DNA from: Nonomuraea ceibae
Lineage (GTDB): Bacteria > Actinomycetota > Actinomycetes > Streptosporangiales > Streptosporangiaceae
DNA: 64,000 nt
Assembly (NCBI RefSeq): GCF_019396325.1
Contig: NZ_JAHKRO010000004.1
Location: forward strand, 159,444-223,443
Reading direction: 5' to 3'
Shown one piece after another: positions 24,673-37,392 of this stretch. Positions within the stretch are counted from its first letter, which is position 1, and every line of letters begins with the position of its first letter. The notes under the pieces were generated by a model, which saw only the letters and a list, made by a program, of their open reading frames with translations, searched no databases and had not been told where the DNA came from. The position numbers were made by a program, and so were the translations under genes.

Positions 24673-24969
24673 TTGAGCGACACGAGGCGCGAGAACTGGG
24701 GGCCGTACCCGCTGATCCTGGCGGGTGCGGCCGTCGGCGTGGGGCTGGTCTTCCTCGTGGACCCGCGGTGGGGCGGGTTCGCGCTGGGCGCCGTCGTCAT
24801 GGTCGGCGCCGCGCTGCGGTTCGCCGGCTACGGCGGGCCGCTGGCCGTGCGCAGCAAGAAAACCGACGTGATCACGCTGGGACTGTTCGGGTTCGTCCTC
24901 GTGCTGACCTCGCTGTTGCTCTACAACAACGAGCTCAAGGCGTTGATCCTGTCCCTTTTCGCACGTTGA
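24673..24969 (+). CDS. DUF3017 small membrane protein, 98 aa
   Basis: A TTG start 10 bp after citrate synthase. Three hydrophobic segments (PLILAGAAVGVGLVFLVD, then FALGAVVMVGAALRFAGYG, then LGLFGFVLVLTSLLLY) fit the DUF3017 family of actinobacterial membrane proteins. Function is unknown. Its place between citrate synthase and isocitrate dehydrogenase is the main clue, and it may simply travel with these genes. Confidence 0.85.
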   Translation: MSDTRRENWGPYPLILAGAAVGVGLVFLVDPRWGGFALGAVVMVGAALRFAGYGGPLAVRSKKTDVITLGLFGFVLVLTSLLLYNNELKALILSLFAR

Positions 24970-25022
24970 CGAGGCCGTCCGATAGCCTCAACGCATCCAT
25001 TCATTGAAGGGGAACCATTCGC

Positions 25023-26237
25023 ATGCCCAAGATCAAGGTGGAGGGCCCCGTCGTCGAGCTTGACGGCGACGAGATGACCCGGATCATCTGGCAGTTCATC
25101 AAGGACCAGCTGATCCTTCCCTATCTCGATGTCGACCTGAAGTACTACGACCTCGGCATCGAGCACCGCGACGCCACGGACGACCAGGTCACGATCGACG
25201 CGGCCAACGCCATCAACAAGTACGGCGTCGGCGTGAAGTGCGCCACCATCACCCCCGACGAGGCTCGGGTGGAGGAGTTCGGGCTCAAGAAGATGTGGAA
25301 GTCCCCGAACGGGACCATCCGCAACATCCTCGGCGGCGTCATCTTCCGCGAGCCGATCATCATGTCCAACGTGCCGCGGCTCGTCCCCGGCTGGACCAAG
25401 CCGATCGTCGTCGGCCGTCACGCCTTCGGCGACCAGTATCGCGCCACCGACCTCAAGATCCCCGGCGAGGGCACGCTGACCCTCACCTACACGCCGAAGG
25501 ACGGCTCCGAGCCGATCGAGCTCGACGTGTACGACTTCCCGGGCGGCGGCGTCGCCATGGCCATGTACAACCTGGACGAGTCGATCCGCGACTTCGCCCG
25601 CGCCTCCATGCGCTACGGCCTGGCCCGCAACTACCCGGTCTACCTGTCGACCAAGAACACCATCCTCAAGGCGTACGACGGCCGCTTCAAGGACATCTTC
25701 GCCGAGGTCTACGAGAACGAGTTCAAGGCCGACTTCGAGAAGGCCGGGCTCACCTACGAGCACCGCCTCATCGACGACATGGTCGCCGCCTCGCTCAAGT
25801 GGGAGGGCGGCTACGTCTGGGCGTGCAAGAACTACGACGGCGACGTCCAGTCCGACACCGTCGCGCAGGGCTTCGGCTCGCTCGGCCTGATGACCTCGGT
25901 CCTGATGTCCCCCGACGGCCGCACCGTCGAGGCCGAGGCCGCGCACGGCACCGTCACCCGGCACTACCGCCAGCACCAGCAGGGCAAGCCCACCTCCACG
26001 AACCCGATCGCCTCGATCTTCGCGTGGACCCGTGGCCTGGCCCACCGCGGCAAGCTGGACAACACCCCGGCGGTGACGGAGTTCGCGAACAAGCTGGAGC
26101 AGGTCTGCATCGAGACCGTCGAGGGCGGCCAGATGACCAAGGACCTCGCGCTCCTCGTCGGCGGCGACGCCAAGTGGCTGACCACCCAGGACTTCCTGGC
26201 GGCGCTGGACGAGAACCTGAAGAAGAAGATGGCCTGA
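25023..26237 (+). CDS. icd: NADP-dependent isocitrate dehydrogenase, eukaryote-like dimeric type, 404 aa
   Basis: Converts isocitrate to 2-oxoglutarate and CO2 with NADPH formation. The sequence from [20 protein letters not shown] through [13 protein letters not shown] and [13 protein letters not shown] to [14 protein letters not shown] matches the homodimeric class shared with eukaryotes, not the E. coli type. The SPNGTIRN substrate loop and the YDGDVQSD metal-binding segment are intact. The ATG is 53 bp after the DUF3017 gene; a strong terminator follows at 26250. Confidence 0.97.
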   Translation: MPKIKVEGPVVELDGDEMTRIIWQFIKDQLILPYLDVDLKYYDLGIEHRDATDDQVTIDAANAINKYGVGVKCATITPDEARVEEFGLKKMWKSPNGTIRNILGGVIFREPIIMSNVPRLVPGWTKPIVVGRHAFGDQYRATDLKIPGEGTLTLTYTPKDGSEPIELDVYDFPGGGVAMAMYNLDESIRDFARASMRYGLARNYPVYLSTKNTILKAYDGRFKDIFAEVYENEFKADFEKAGLTYEHRLIDDMVAASLKWEGGYVWACKNYDGDVQSDTVAQGFGSLGLMTSVLMSPDGRTVEAEAAHGTVTRHYRQHQQGKPTSTNPIASIFAWTRGLAHRGKLDNTPAVTEFANKLEQVCIETVEGGQMTKDLALLVGGDAKWLTTQDFLAALDENLKKKMA

Positions 26238-26249
26238 CCATCGCACGTG

Positions 26250-26276
26250 AAGGGGCCGCCTCCGGGCGGCCCTTTT
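26250..26276 (+). terminator. Rho-independent terminator after icd
   Basis: GGGCCGCC and GGCGGCCC form an 8-bp stem around TCCG, extended by A-T pairs, followed by TTTT. Confidence 0.85.
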
Positions 26277-26354
26277 CGCATGTCGAGACCATCTCTTGGC
26301 GCAGTGCAGGGTACGAGCCTCCCGTAACAGTCGTGCACGCATCGGGGGGTTCGA

Positions 26355-27380
26355 ATGCGACTGCGTTTCATCAGTGGCGTGGGTGTGGTCGCAGTCGCTG
26401 CGATCGTGGCCGGATGCGGCTCGGAGCCCGTCGCCCAGGTCAAGGACACCAAGGCGGAGGCCGCCGCCAAGCTGCAGAAGACCAAGGCGGCCAAGGTCGC
26501 CGCCGCCGCGAAGGCCAAGGCCAACGAGCTCGGCCAGATCCCGGTCCTCATGTGGCACCGCATCGTCGACAAGCCCGCCACCACCGACGACCGCACCCCG
26601 GCGCAGTTCCGCGCCGACCTCGAACGGCTGGTCAAGGACGGGTACGTGCCCATCACCGCGGCCGAGATGGTCACCGGGAAGATCGACATCCCGGCGGGCA
26701 AGCACCCGGTGGTGCTCACGTTCGACGACTCCTCGCCCTCCCAGCTCACGCTGGACGGCACCGGCGCGCCCAAGCCCGGCACCGCGGTCGCGATCCTCCA
26801 GGAGGTCGCCGCCAAGCACCCCGGCTTCCGCCCCGTCGCCACCTTCTACGTCACCCGCGACATGTTCGGCAAGACCGGCCGCGAGGAGCAGGCCCAGATG
26901 CTCCTGTGGCTGAAGAACAACGGCTTCGACATCGGCAACCACACCCGCGACCACCACAACCTGCGCGGGCGCACGCACAAGCAGGTCGAGGAGCAGATCG
27001 GCTCCATCGGCAAGGAGATCACCGCGCTGGCGCAGGTCAAGCCGGTCACGATCGCCCTGCCGTACGGCAACCAGCCGAACAAGAAGGAGTGGGCCGCGCG
27101 CGGCGACGGCTACAAGCACGCGGGCGTCTTCCTGGCCGGCTACACGCCTTCCGCCTCGCCGTTCAGCCGCTCGTTCGAGCCGCTGGGCATCCCGCGTATC
27201 AGGGCCATGGACAAGAAGGGCGACTGCGCCCAGTTCTGCTCGACGGCCTGGCTCGACTGGCTCAAGGCGAACCCGGACATGCGTTACACCTCGGACGGCG
27301 ACGTGTCGACCGTGGCGTACCCCAAGTTCAGGGCGCCGTTCTTGCGCCAGCTGTTCAAGACGTACGCCCTGCCGTACTGA
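26355..27380 (+). CDS. Polysaccharide deacetylase lipoprotein (CE4/NodB domain), 341 aa
   Basis: The signal peptide ends at the lipobox VAGC (Cys21), so the protein is membrane-anchored outside. A helical, Lys/Ala-rich spacer (residues 28-60) precedes the NodB-type domain. The catalytic Asp pair is in LTFDDS and the metal-binding His residues are in GNHTRDHH, with ALPYGNQPN as the substrate-groove motif. CE4 enzymes remove N-acetyl groups from peptidoglycan or other amino-sugar polymers. The gene stands alone, with the 3' end overlapping a convergent frameshifted gene by 26 bp. Confidence 0.92.
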   Translation: MRLRFISGVGVVAVAAIVAGCGSEPVAQVKDTKAEAAAKLQKTKAAKVAAAAKAKANELGQIPVLMWHRIVDKPATTDDRTPAQFRADLERLVKDGYVPITAAEMVTGKIDIPAGKHPVVLTFDDSSPSQLTLDGTGAPKPGTAVAILQEVAAKHPGFRPVATFYVTRDMFGKTGREEQAQMLLWLKNNGFDIGNHTRDHHNLRGRTHKQVEEQIGSIGKEITALAQVKPVTIALPYGNQPNKKEWAARGDGYKHAGVFLAGYTPSASPFSRSFEPLGIPRIRAMDKKGDCAQFCSTAWLDWLKANPDMRYTSDGDVSTVAYPKFRAPFLRQLFKTYALPY

Positions 27381-28163
27381 CGTCGCCGATCTCGACGATC
27401 AGGTTCGCCGGGTTCAGAAGCTCGTCGGTGACGCCCGGCACGGTGATGGCGAGGCGGCGGGCGTCACCGGTGGCCAGGTCGAGCACGTGGTAGGCGTCCT
27501 CGTTCCAGGGGCCGGTCGCCCGGATGACGAGGGTGTCCTCGTCCTCCCAGCGCACGATCTCCTCGGCCCGCCATCCGGCGAGTGGACGGTGTACGTGACG
27601 GCCCTGAGATGACCGGGCGCGCGGCTGCTCCTCGACGTGGCCAGCACGACGCCCTCGGCGGTCCAGCCGGCCACCCGGCCTGAGCCCTTCAGCCGGCGCG
27701 TGCTGCCGCGCTCGACGTCGACGATCAGTGAGGCGTCCCGGACGAGCATGTGGCGGCCGTCGCGGAAGAAGGCAGGGTAGCCCTCCTTCCTGACGCGGAT
27801 CCGCTTGACGGTCCCGGCGGTCAGATCCCTGAGGGTCAGGTGACGGTCCCGCAGGTACGCCAGCCGCCTGCCGTCCCGGCTGAGCGTGATCCCGTCGTCG
27901 CCGGCGCCGGCGCCGGGCACCCACCAGCGCTCGCCGGTCGTGGTCACCAGGGTCCAGTGCCGGCAGGCCGCCGTGGGCTCGTCGCAGACGGGCCGGTACG
28001 CGTACCGCACGGGCGCGGGCAGCGGGCCGCGCAGCTCCTGCACCGGACGGGCGTTCTGCCCGGACTCCGGCCGGAGGAACGTGACGGGGCCTCGGGACCA
28101 CAGCGGCGTGAGGAGCCAGGCAAGGGCAAGGACGGCGGCGGCGACCACCGCGGCGAGCCTCAT
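27355..28163 (-). pseudogene. Frameshifted single-pass membrane protein with TolB/WD40-like propeller character
   Basis: The ATG at 28163 begins a good coding frame: a membrane anchor at residues 2-20, then propeller-like blades (GDDGITLSRDGRRLAYLRDR, then VKRIRVRKEGYPAFFRDG). Near position 27578, right after HSPDGG, this frame turns into arginine/serine noise. The conserved-looking remainder (EEIVRWEDEDTLVIRATGP, then DAYHVLDLATGDARRLAI) continues in another frame to a stop at 27355. A single missing base explains this. It is either a recent pseudogene or a sequencing error. The start overlaps the stop of the upstream membrane gene (ATGA), so both were one operon. Confidence 0.75.
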
Positions 28164-29794
28164 GCGATCCTGCCCGGGACCGAGCCGGCGGGCAGGTCCT
28201 CGACGGGTTCGCTCCTGCCGGTGTCCAGGGCCACCAGGAAGTGGCCGGCGTCGGCGAGCTCGATCAGCAGGCGCCCGTCCTCGGCCCAGCCCAGCGGGAC
28301 CGGCGACTCCTCGTGCTCGGGGAGGCGCAGCGGGGCCCGGTCGCGGACCAGGCCGGTGCGCGGGTTCATGGTCAGCACCTCGTCGTCGGTCACGAGCGCC
28401 AGCCTCCGCCCGTCGGGGGAGGCCAGCGGCCGCAGCGTGGGGTCGAAAGGCGTCCGGGTGCGCACCTCGCCCCGCGGGTCGAGCGTCAGCAGCTCGGTGT
28501 CGGGGGCGACGGTGAACGCGCGGCGGCCGGTGGTGGCGATCATCCCGTAGGGGCCGAGCCCCAGCACGCGGCGGACCTCCGGCAGGTGGACCCGCTCTCC
28601 GGTGGCCGAGTCGACGACCTCCGTCCCGCCGCCGTCGGTCGTCAGGCTCACGTGGCGACCGTCGCGGGACAGCATCGGCTCCGGGAGGTCCCTCGGCGAC
28701 ACCGGCTCCGTGAGCGGGTCCAGCAGGTCGCCCCGCAGCCCGGCGAGCATCATCCGGCCGGTGTCGCGGTCCAGGTAGACGGCGCGGCTCCCGTCACCGC
28801 TGAGCGCGAACGGCGCCCCCTCGTCGTCGCGCGCCTCGGGCAGCAGGATGCCGTCGCCGTTCGCGTCGTACAGGTGCCAGCCGGGGGCGTCCTGCGCGGG
28901 GGTCGCGAAGACGGCATGTGCGAGCACGTCCCGGGACCCTTTACCGGTGAACGGAACCGGCGGGCCCGGGTTCCCGTACGGCAGGAGGGCGAGGCCGCCG
29001 GCCAGCAGCAGCGCCGTCGCCGCCGGCCAGGGGCGGGAGCGCGGGCGCGGCGCCGCCGCCGAGGTGTCCACCGCGGCCAGGACCACCGTCAGGAGCGGCA
29101 GGCCGTACATGATCGCGACCCGCACCACCTCCGCCGAGCTGGACAGGTAGGGAAGGCCGCTGCCCGGCGCGGTCCACAGCGCCACGACGACGCCGGACGC
29201 GGCCAGGTGACGCGCGGCGCCGGCGCGCAGCGCCGCCCCGGCCCGGTCGCCCGGCCGCGCCCGCAGCCGCGCGAGGAGCACGAGGACGGCGAGCACGACG
29301 GCGAGCGTGACGACCGCCCAGAACCGCTGCTCGATCGGCACCTCGTGCTGGAACGAGCGCAGCACGGCCGCCAGGGCGACCGCCGAGGCGATCACGGCGG
29401 CGGCCCGCCACATGAGCGTGAGCGACTCCGGCAGGACCTTCAGCACGCCGCCGCCGTCGCGGGCCAGGAACGCGGCGGCGGCGAGCATGCCGACGAACCA
29501 GCCGGCCGCCAGCGAAGGGAGAACGCTGAGAAAGGAGTTTTCGCCGGCGAAAGCGAAGATTATGCACGCGCCGATTCCCGCCACCGTGTAACGGTCGCGT
29601 ACGGCGAGGTAATGGCCGATCCGACTGAGGTCGGTCGGATTCGCCTCGATCGCGGCGTGACGTGCGAAGAATTCGGCCCGCTCCCCGGAAACACGGGGAT
29701 TCCGCATGGCCAGCGCGCCCCCGACCGCCGTCGCCAGAAGAAATGTCGTCAGCAACTGCCGTTCACCACCCGGGAAAAGTAGCAGAATGCCCAT
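28160..29794 (-). CDS. Multi-pass membrane protein with C-terminal propeller-like domain, 544 aa
   Basis: The N-terminal half has about eight hydrophobic segments (LLTTFLLATAVGGALAM, IGACIIFAFAG, FWAVVTLAVVLAVLVLLA, and others). The C-terminal half, about 290 residues, contains repeated PD40/WD40-like blades (FALSGDGSRAVYLDRDTG, LSRDGRHVSLTTDGG, ASPDGRRLALVTDDE). I do not know its function; it may be a membrane-bound sensor or scaffold. It is partnered with the frameshifted gene downstream, which has a related propeller. The ATG at 29794 includes the first helix but leaves only 22 bp to the divergent gene; the ATG at 29707 is an alternative. Confidence 0.75.
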   Translation of the reverse strand: MGILLLFPGGERQLLTTFLLATAVGGALAMRNPRVSGERAEFFARHAAIEANPTDLSRIGHYLAVRDRYTVAGIGACIIFAFAGENSFLSVLPSLAAGWFVGMLAAAAFLARDGGGVLKVLPESLTLMWRAAAVIASAVALAAVLRSFQHEVPIEQRFWAVVTLAVVLAVLVLLARLRARPGDRAGAALRAGAARHLAASGVVVALWTAPGSGLPYLSSSAEVVRVAIMYGLPLLTVVLAAVDTSAAAPRPRSRPWPAATALLLAGGLALLPYGNPGPPVPFTGKGSRDVLAHAVFATPAQDAPGWHLYDANGDGILLPEARDDEGAPFALSGDGSRAVYLDRDTGRMMLAGLRGDLLDPLTEPVSPRDLPEPMLSRDGRHVSLTTDGGGTEVVDSATGERVHLPEVRRVLGLGPYGMIATTGRRAFTVAPDTELLTLDPRGEVRTRTPFDPTLRPLASPDGRRLALVTDDEVLTMNPRTGLVRDRAPLRLPEHEESPVPLGWAEDGRLLIELADAGHFLVALDTGRSEPVEDLPAGSVPGRIA

Positions 29795-29816
29795 TCGGCT
29801 GACAGGGGGATCAATA

Positions 29817-30320
29817 ATGAGAAAACGGGTCAGGTGGGCAGGAATCTGGGTGCCGCTCGCGGCGGTGGCGGTCGGCGCGATCTGGTTCAGCGGGCTGGTG
29901 ACGCCGCTCCTGGTCCAGAAGGCGAGCAGCGTGAGCGAAGTGGGCACCGCCTTGTGGTCCCTCGACGACCACGGCCGGCGGTTCCGCTCCTACATCACCG
30001 CGTCGCCGGTTTTCGTCAACGAGGGCTGGCTGCCCGTCACGATCACCGGCGTCGGGTTGCGGGGCCCCGGACTGGACCTCCTCGCGATCAAGGAAGGGGA
30101 GGGCCGCCCGTTCCCGTACACCGTCCCGGGGCGCGGCAGCGTGCGGCTGGATCTCAAGCTGGAGGTGACCGACTGCGCGGCCGCCGTCGCCGCCGAGGAG
30201 CCGGCCGCGATCGTGTTCCGGGTCGAGCACTGGTGGGGAAGCGTGACCACCGACGTGGTGCCGCAGGGGAACTCGCTCGGCGAGCCCTGGCAACTCAGCG
30301 CTTTGCATCTGGCCTGCTGA
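29817..30320 (+). CDS. Unknown single-pass membrane protein, 167 aa
   Basis: The N-terminus carries a basic stretch and one hydrophobic segment (GIWVPLAAVAVGAIWFSGLV), so the rest, about 140 residues, should lie outside the membrane. The exposed part reads as a beta-rich domain (FVNEGWLPVTITGVGLRG, then VRLDLKLEVTDCAAAV). No family is recognised. It is divergent from the propeller-bearing membrane protein with only 22 bp between starts, so the two may be functionally linked. The start codon follows a GGGGGATC sequence that could serve as a weak ribosome site. Confidence 0.7.
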   Translation: MRKRVRWAGIWVPLAAVAVGAIWFSGLVTPLLVQKASSVSEVGTALWSLDDHGRRFRSYITASPVFVNEGWLPVTITGVGLRGPGLDLLAIKEGEGRPFPYTVPGRGSVRLDLKLEVTDCAAAVAAEEPAAIVFRVEHWWGSVTTDVVPQGNSLGEPWQLSALHLAC

Positions 30321-30355
30321 TAACCATATGTAGCGGTATGGATACTATAGGCGAC

Positions 30356-31288
30356 ATGGAGTTGTTTCCGGCTATGCCGCTTGAGGAGTGGGCCGACACC
30401 AAGGAGACCATCCACCGCTTCGCCCAGATCGTGGGCAAGGTGCGGCTGGTCTCGGCGACCCGGCGTAACCACTGGTGGTCGATCCCGTTCCACCTGACCG
30501 GGCGGGGGCTCACCACCCGGCCGATGGGCGGGATGGGGGAGCTGCCGCTGTTCTGCATCGACTTCGACTTCGTCAGGCACCGGCTCGTCGTGGACGTGCT
30601 CGACGGGCGCAGCGCCGAGTTCAGCCTGGTGGGGCAGTCCGTGGCGTCGTTCTACGAGGAGCTGTTCGCGACGCTGGACCGGTTCGGCATCCGGCCCGAC
30701 ATCCTGGCGGTGCCGTTCGACCTGGGCGACAGCACGCCGTTCGCCGAGGACACCGCGCACGCCGCCTACGACCCCGCGCTCGCCAACCGCTACTGGCGCG
30801 TCCTGTCACAGGTCGCCCAGGTGCTCGACCGCTTCGCCGCCGGGTTCTGCGGCAAGACCAGCCCGGTGCACCACTTCTGGCACACCTTCGACATCGCGGT
30901 CACCCGATTCACCGGCAAGATCGTGGGCGCCTCGCCCGACGTCGACCCCGTCACCCGGGAGGCGTACAGCTGGGAGGTCATCAGCTCCGGCTTCTGGTTC
31001 GGCGACGACGAGCGGCCCTGGCCGGCGTTCTACTCCTACACCGCGCCCGAGCCCGACGGGCTGGAACGGGAGCCCCTGCGGCCGGAGCGGGCCGAATGGC
31101 TCCCGGCGCGGGGCAGCCACCTGGCGGTGCTGCGCTACGACGACGTCCGGGCCGCCGACGACCCGGTGTCGACCGTGCTGGACTTCTTCGAAAGCGCCTA
31201 CCAGGCCGGGGCGAAGCTGACCCGCCTGCCCGAGGACGAGCTGGCCAGCCCCGGCGGCGTCACCGACCCGTGCCTCGACACGCCGTGA
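30356..31288 (+). CDS. DUF5996 family protein, 310 aa
   Basis: The opening ELFPAMPLEEWADTKETIHR, followed by FAQIVGKVRLVSATRRNHWW, is the hallmark of DUF5996. Later SPVHHFWHTFDIAVTRFTGK, with its repeated His, and SSGFWFGDDERPWPAFYSYT complete the domain. Function is unknown; the clustered His and Trp residues suggest an enzyme or metal site. The ATG at 30356 is chosen from the family opening; the in-frame ATG at 30338 is possible. A TATGGATACTATAG stretch just upstream may be a -10 region, which would make the message nearly leaderless. It stands alone. Confidence 0.85.
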   Translation: MELFPAMPLEEWADTKETIHRFAQIVGKVRLVSATRRNHWWSIPFHLTGRGLTTRPMGGMGELPLFCIDFDFVRHRLVVDVLDGRSAEFSLVGQSVASFYEELFATLDRFGIRPDILAVPFDLGDSTPFAEDTAHAAYDPALANRYWRVLSQVAQVLDRFAAGFCGKTSPVHHFWHTFDIAVTRFTGKIVGASPDVDPVTREAYSWEVISSGFWFGDDERPWPAFYSYTAPEPDGLEREPLRPERAEWLPARGSHLAVLRYDDVRAADDPVSTVLDFFESAYQAGAKLTRLPEDELASPGGVTDPCLDTP

Positions 31289-31640
31289 GGATCTCCCGGC
31301 CCCGCTCCGGCGTGATCAGCGGCGCGATGCGCGGATCGGCCAGCAGGCTCACCGGGGCGACGTGGTCGTCCGTCAGCGGCCGCCACAGCGCCAGCGCCTC
31401 CTTCAGCCGGGGCCAGGCGTCGGCCGCCGACCAGTCGACGGCCCGCACCGCCGCGTCGAACTCCGGCACCCCGTAGCGGAGCGGCGCCTGGCCCGCCTCC
31501 CCGGTGCCGCGCAGCCGCCAGACGAACGAGCCGGCGTGCGTCCAGCCGTCGGTGACCAGAAGGAACTCCCGGTACGACGGCGGCAGCGTGCGCCCCAGGC
31601 GTGACGGTCCAGGAGCGGCATCCCCGCAGGAGACCCCGAC
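31260..31640 (-). pseudogene. Truncated SMI1/KNR4-family gene relic
   Basis: The frame contains LPPSYREFLLVTDGW and then HAGSFVWRLRGTGE, which match SMI1/KNR4 proteins (polymorphic-toxin immunity and cell-wall related families). Upstream of LPPS the expected N-terminal block is degenerate (CGDAAPGPSRLGRT), and no in-frame ATG, GTG or TTG with a ribosome site is seen before the kinase promoter. The C-terminal end looks plausible but short (108 residues from the conserved block). It overlaps the DUF5996 3' end by 29 bp. Most likely a decaying gene; a CTG start cannot be excluded. Confidence 0.5.
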
Positions 31641-31736
31641 ATTCCTGACGTCACGAAGCCTTAACAGTTCTCTGGAAACTTCCTGGGCGTCGTAAAGTTT
31701 GCGTCGTCGGGCTTTGTGCACACGTGGGGAAGACGA

Positions 31737-33716
<1,980 letters not shown>

Positions 33717-33761
33717 CGACCGGGTAGAGTCCGAAAGTCAACGAATCGACCCGGGAGTTAG

Positions 33762-34745
<984 letters not shown>

Positions 34746-34773
34746 GCAGCCCGGCCTGACCTGATCTGTCGCG

Positions 34774-34809
34774 AAGGCGCGCGCCCCGGATGACGGGGTG
34801 CGCGCCTTT
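34774..34809 (+). terminator. Strong terminator after mdh
   Basis: A stem of about 14 bp with one G-T pair (AGGCGCGCGCCCC / GGGGTGCGCGCCT), a GGATGAC loop, and an A-tract and T-tract at the ends. It may also serve the leftward small ORF. Confidence 0.85.
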
Positions 34810-34845
34810 GTCGTGCTCGTGCTCGTGCCGGTCGTGCTCGTGCGG

Positions 34846-34992
34846 TCAGGGTGGCGCGTGACAGGGGGACGGCGAGCCGGCCTTGACGGGCTCGGGCGTG
34901 GCGAAGACCACGCCCGCGGCGGCGGCCAGGCTGCCCAGCATGACGAGGACGACCGCGAGCGCCTTCGTCACCCTTGGTGAAATGCTCCTCAC
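34846..34992 (-). CDS. Candidate small membrane or exported protein, 48 aa
   Basis: A GTG-initiated frame with a short basic N-terminus (MRSISPRVTKA), one hydrophobic helix (LAVVLVMLGSLAAAAGVVF), and a tail ATPEPVKAGSPSPCHAPP. It reads like a small signal-anchored peptide. It lies 38 bp after galE on the same strand and ends facing the mdh terminator. There is no strong ribosome site, so expression is uncertain. It fills most of the 285-bp gap between mdh and galE. Confidence 0.5.
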   Translation of the reverse strand: MRSISPRVTKALAVVLVMLGSLAAAAGVVFATPEPVKAGSPSPCHAPP

Positions 34993-35030
34993 ATTTCGGT
35001 ATCACAGCACATATTGCGCCGCGACAGGAG

Positions 35031-35978
35031 TCATTTGCCGGAAAGCGCCGCCCAGGCGTCGGCGACCATCTCGCGCAGCGTCGTGTGCTCGGGCTTCCAG
35101 CCCAGCTCGTCCTGGATCTTGTCCGACGAGGCGACCAGCACCGCCGGGTCGCCGGCCCGCCGCGGCCCGACGACGGCCGGGATCTCGTGGCCGGTGACCT
35201 CGCGGCAGACCTCGATCACCTCGTTCACCGTGAACCCGGTGCCGCTGCCCAGGTTGTAGATCTTGTGCTCGCCCTCCGCGCAGGCGTCGAGCGCCAGCAG
35301 GTGGGCCCGCGCGAGGTCGCGGATGTGCACGTAGTCGCGCACGCCCGTGCCGTCGGCCGTCGGGTAGTCGTCACCGAACACGGTGATCGACTCGCGCTCG
35401 CCCGTCGCCACCTTGAGCAGGTTGGGGATGAGGTGCGTCTCGATCGCGTGGCGCTCGCGGAAGCGGCCGTAGGCGCCGGCGACGTTGAAGTAGCGCAGGC
35501 TCACCGCGCCCAGCCCGCGCAGTGCGGCGAACGCGGTCAGCGTCGTGTCGACGGCCAGCTTGGAGGCCCCGTACGGGCTGGTGGGCCGCGTCGGCGCGCT
35601 CTCCACGATCGGCGAGCGCTCCGGCTCCCCGTAGGTCGCCGCCGTCGAGGAGAACACGATCTTGCGCACGTCACGCTCACGCATGGCCTCCAGCAGCGCC
35701 AGCGTGCCGCCCAGGTTGTGGGCCCAGTAGAGCCCCGGCTTCTCCACCGACTCGCCGACCAGCGACTTGGCGGCGAAGTGGAGCACCGCGTCCGCCCCGT
35801 CGAGCGCGTCGCCGGCCTCGGTGATCGACGCGCGGACGAACCGCGCCCCGTCGGGAACCGCGTCCTCGTGCCCGGTGGACAGGTCGTCGAGCACGGTCAC
35901 CTCGTGTCCCGCCTCGACGAGCTGGGCCGCGACGACGCTGCCGACGTATCCGGCGCCTCCGGTGACCAGCAGCCTCAT
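35031..35978 (-). CDS. galE: UDP-glucose 4-epimerase, 315 aa
   Basis: An extended SDR with GGAGYVG at the N-terminus, the catalytic pair in SPYGASK, the [12 protein letters not shown] segment, and the sugar-binding [19 protein letters not shown] characteristic of GalE. It interconverts UDP-glucose and UDP-galactose (or the N-acetyl forms) for cell-wall and exopolysaccharide precursors. The ATG at 35978 starts directly with the nucleotide-binding strand; an upstream frame extension to 36059 is not needed. It is divergent from the CNNM-type membrane gene. Confidence 0.94.
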   Translation of the reverse strand: MRLLVTGGAGYVGSVVAAQLVEAGHEVTVLDDLSTGHEDAVPDGARFVRASITEAGDALDGADAVLHFAAKSLVGESVEKPGLYWAHNLGGTLALLEAMRERDVRKIVFSSTAATYGEPERSPIVESAPTRPTSPYGASKLAVDTTLTAFAALRGLGAVSLRYFNVAGAYGRFRERHAIETHLIPNLLKVATGERESITVFGDDYPTADGTGVRDYVHIRDLARAHLLALDACAEGEHKIYNLGSGTGFTVNEVIEVCREVTGHEIPAVVGPRRAGDPAVLVASSDKIQDELGWKPEHTTLREMVADAWAALSGK

Positions 35979-36064
35979 GTTCACTCCCGTTGAAATATGT
36001 TTGATTTTGTACGGCTTGCCGTTCAGCATACGCGGGAAAGCCGCCGAGTACGCTGCCAAACACC

Positions 36065-37378
36065 ATGTTTGACACCGTCGCGGCGAACATCGCCCTGGTC
36101 CTGCTCTTCATCCTGGTGGGCGGATTCTTCGCCGCAGCCGAGATGGCCATGGTCTCCCTGCGCGAGAGCCAGGTCCGCAAGCTGTCGCACAAGGGCCGCC
36201 GCGGCGAGCGCGTCGCCAAGCTCGCCCGCGACCCCAACCGCTTCCTGTCCGCCGTGCAGATCGGCGTGACCGTCGCCACCATGCTGTCGGCCGCGTTCGG
36301 CGCCGACCGGCTCGGCATGCAGCTCACCCCCGTGCTCGAGGGCTGGGGCGTGCCCGCCGCCATCGCCCCCGTGCTCGCGCTGGTGCTGGTGACGCTGGCC
36401 ATCTCGTACGTGTCCCTAGTGCTCGGAGAGCTGGCCCCCAAACGCCTCGCCCTGCAACGCGCCGAGGGACTGTCGCTCGTCGTCGCGCCGTTCCTGGACC
36501 GCATCGCGGCGCTGTCGAGGCCCGTCATCTGGATGCTGTCGAAGTCCACCGACGGCGTCGTCCGGCTGCTCGGCGGCAACCCGAAGGCCGACCGGGAGGA
36601 GGTCACCACCGAGGAGCTGCGCGACATGGTGGTCGGGCACGCCGAGCTGACCCCCGACGAGCGCAAGCTGATCGCCGAGGTGTTCGCCGCCGGCAAGAGG
36701 CAGCTGCGCGAGGTCATGCTGCCGCGCACCGAGGTGGAGTTCATGGAGGCCGACACCCCGCTGGCCGAGGCCGCGGTGCTGGCCGCCGGGCTGCCGCACT
36801 CCCGCTTCCCGGTCTACCGCGAGTCCTACGACGAGGTGATCGGGTTCGTGCACGTCAGGGACCTGCTGGACCCGGTGCTCACCGGCCGCACCGAGCCGCT
36901 GAGCGAGCTGGTGCCGATCCGGCCGGCCAAGTTCGTGCCCGCCTCCAAGCGGCTGCTCACCACGCTGGGCGAGATGCGCGACGAGGGTCAGCACATGGTC
37001 ATCGTCATCGACGAGTACGGCGGCACGGCGGGCATCGTCACGATGGAGGACCTGGTCGAGGAGCTGATCGGCGACATCAGGGACGAGTACGACGTCGAGG
37101 ACGACACGGTCGTGCTGCCCGCCGGCGAGATCGAGATCGACGGCCTGACCAACCTGAACGACTTCGGCACCGAGACGGGCATCAGGCTGCCCGACGGCCC
37201 GTACGAGACGCTGGGCGGGTTCGTCATGGCGATGCTGGGCCACGTGCCGGAGCTGGGCGAGCGGGTCGAGGTGCACGGTTTCGAACTGACGGTCACGGAA
37301 CTCGACGGCAGGCGTATCGCGCGGGTAAGGGTGAAGCGCCGCTCGCTGGTCGAGTCGCCGCCCGAACCTGATTCCTGA
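36065..37378 (+). CDS. CNNM/HlyC-CorC-type membrane protein (DUF21 + CBS pair + CorC_HlyC), 437 aa
   Basis: The N-terminal DUF21/CNNM membrane domain ([20 protein letters not shown], ending around residue 170) is followed by a CBS pair ([20 protein letters not shown], then [20 protein letters not shown]) and the C-terminal transporter-associated domain ([19 protein letters not shown]). Members are linked to magnesium or cobalt export and were once called hemolysins. The CBS pair probably binds ATP-Mg. It starts 86 bp from divergent galE and is followed 15 bp downstream by trpS. Confidence 0.92.
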   Translation: MFDTVAANIALVLLFILVGGFFAAAEMAMVSLRESQVRKLSHKGRRGERVAKLARDPNRFLSAVQIGVTVATMLSAAFGADRLGMQLTPVLEGWGVPAAIAPVLALVLVTLAISYVSLVLGELAPKRLALQRAEGLSLVVAPFLDRIAALSRPVIWMLSKSTDGVVRLLGGNPKADREEVTTEELRDMVVGHAELTPDERKLIAEVFAAGKRQLREVMLPRTEVEFMEADTPLAEAAVLAAGLPHSRFPVYRESYDEVIGFVHVRDLLDPVLTGRTEPLSELVPIRPAKFVPASKRLLTTLGEMRDEGQHMVIVIDEYGGTAGIVTMEDLVEELIGDIRDEYDVEDDTVVLPAGEIEIDGLTNLNDFGTETGIRLPDGPYETLGGFVMAMLGHVPELGERVEVHGFELTVTELDGRRIARVRVKRRSLVESPPEPDS

Positions 37379-37392
37379 CACAATTGCCTGCT

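Noticed and set aside
34798..34980. A + strand ORF over the mdh terminator
   Set aside because: It begins inside the terminator hairpin and opposes the better supported 48-residue frame.
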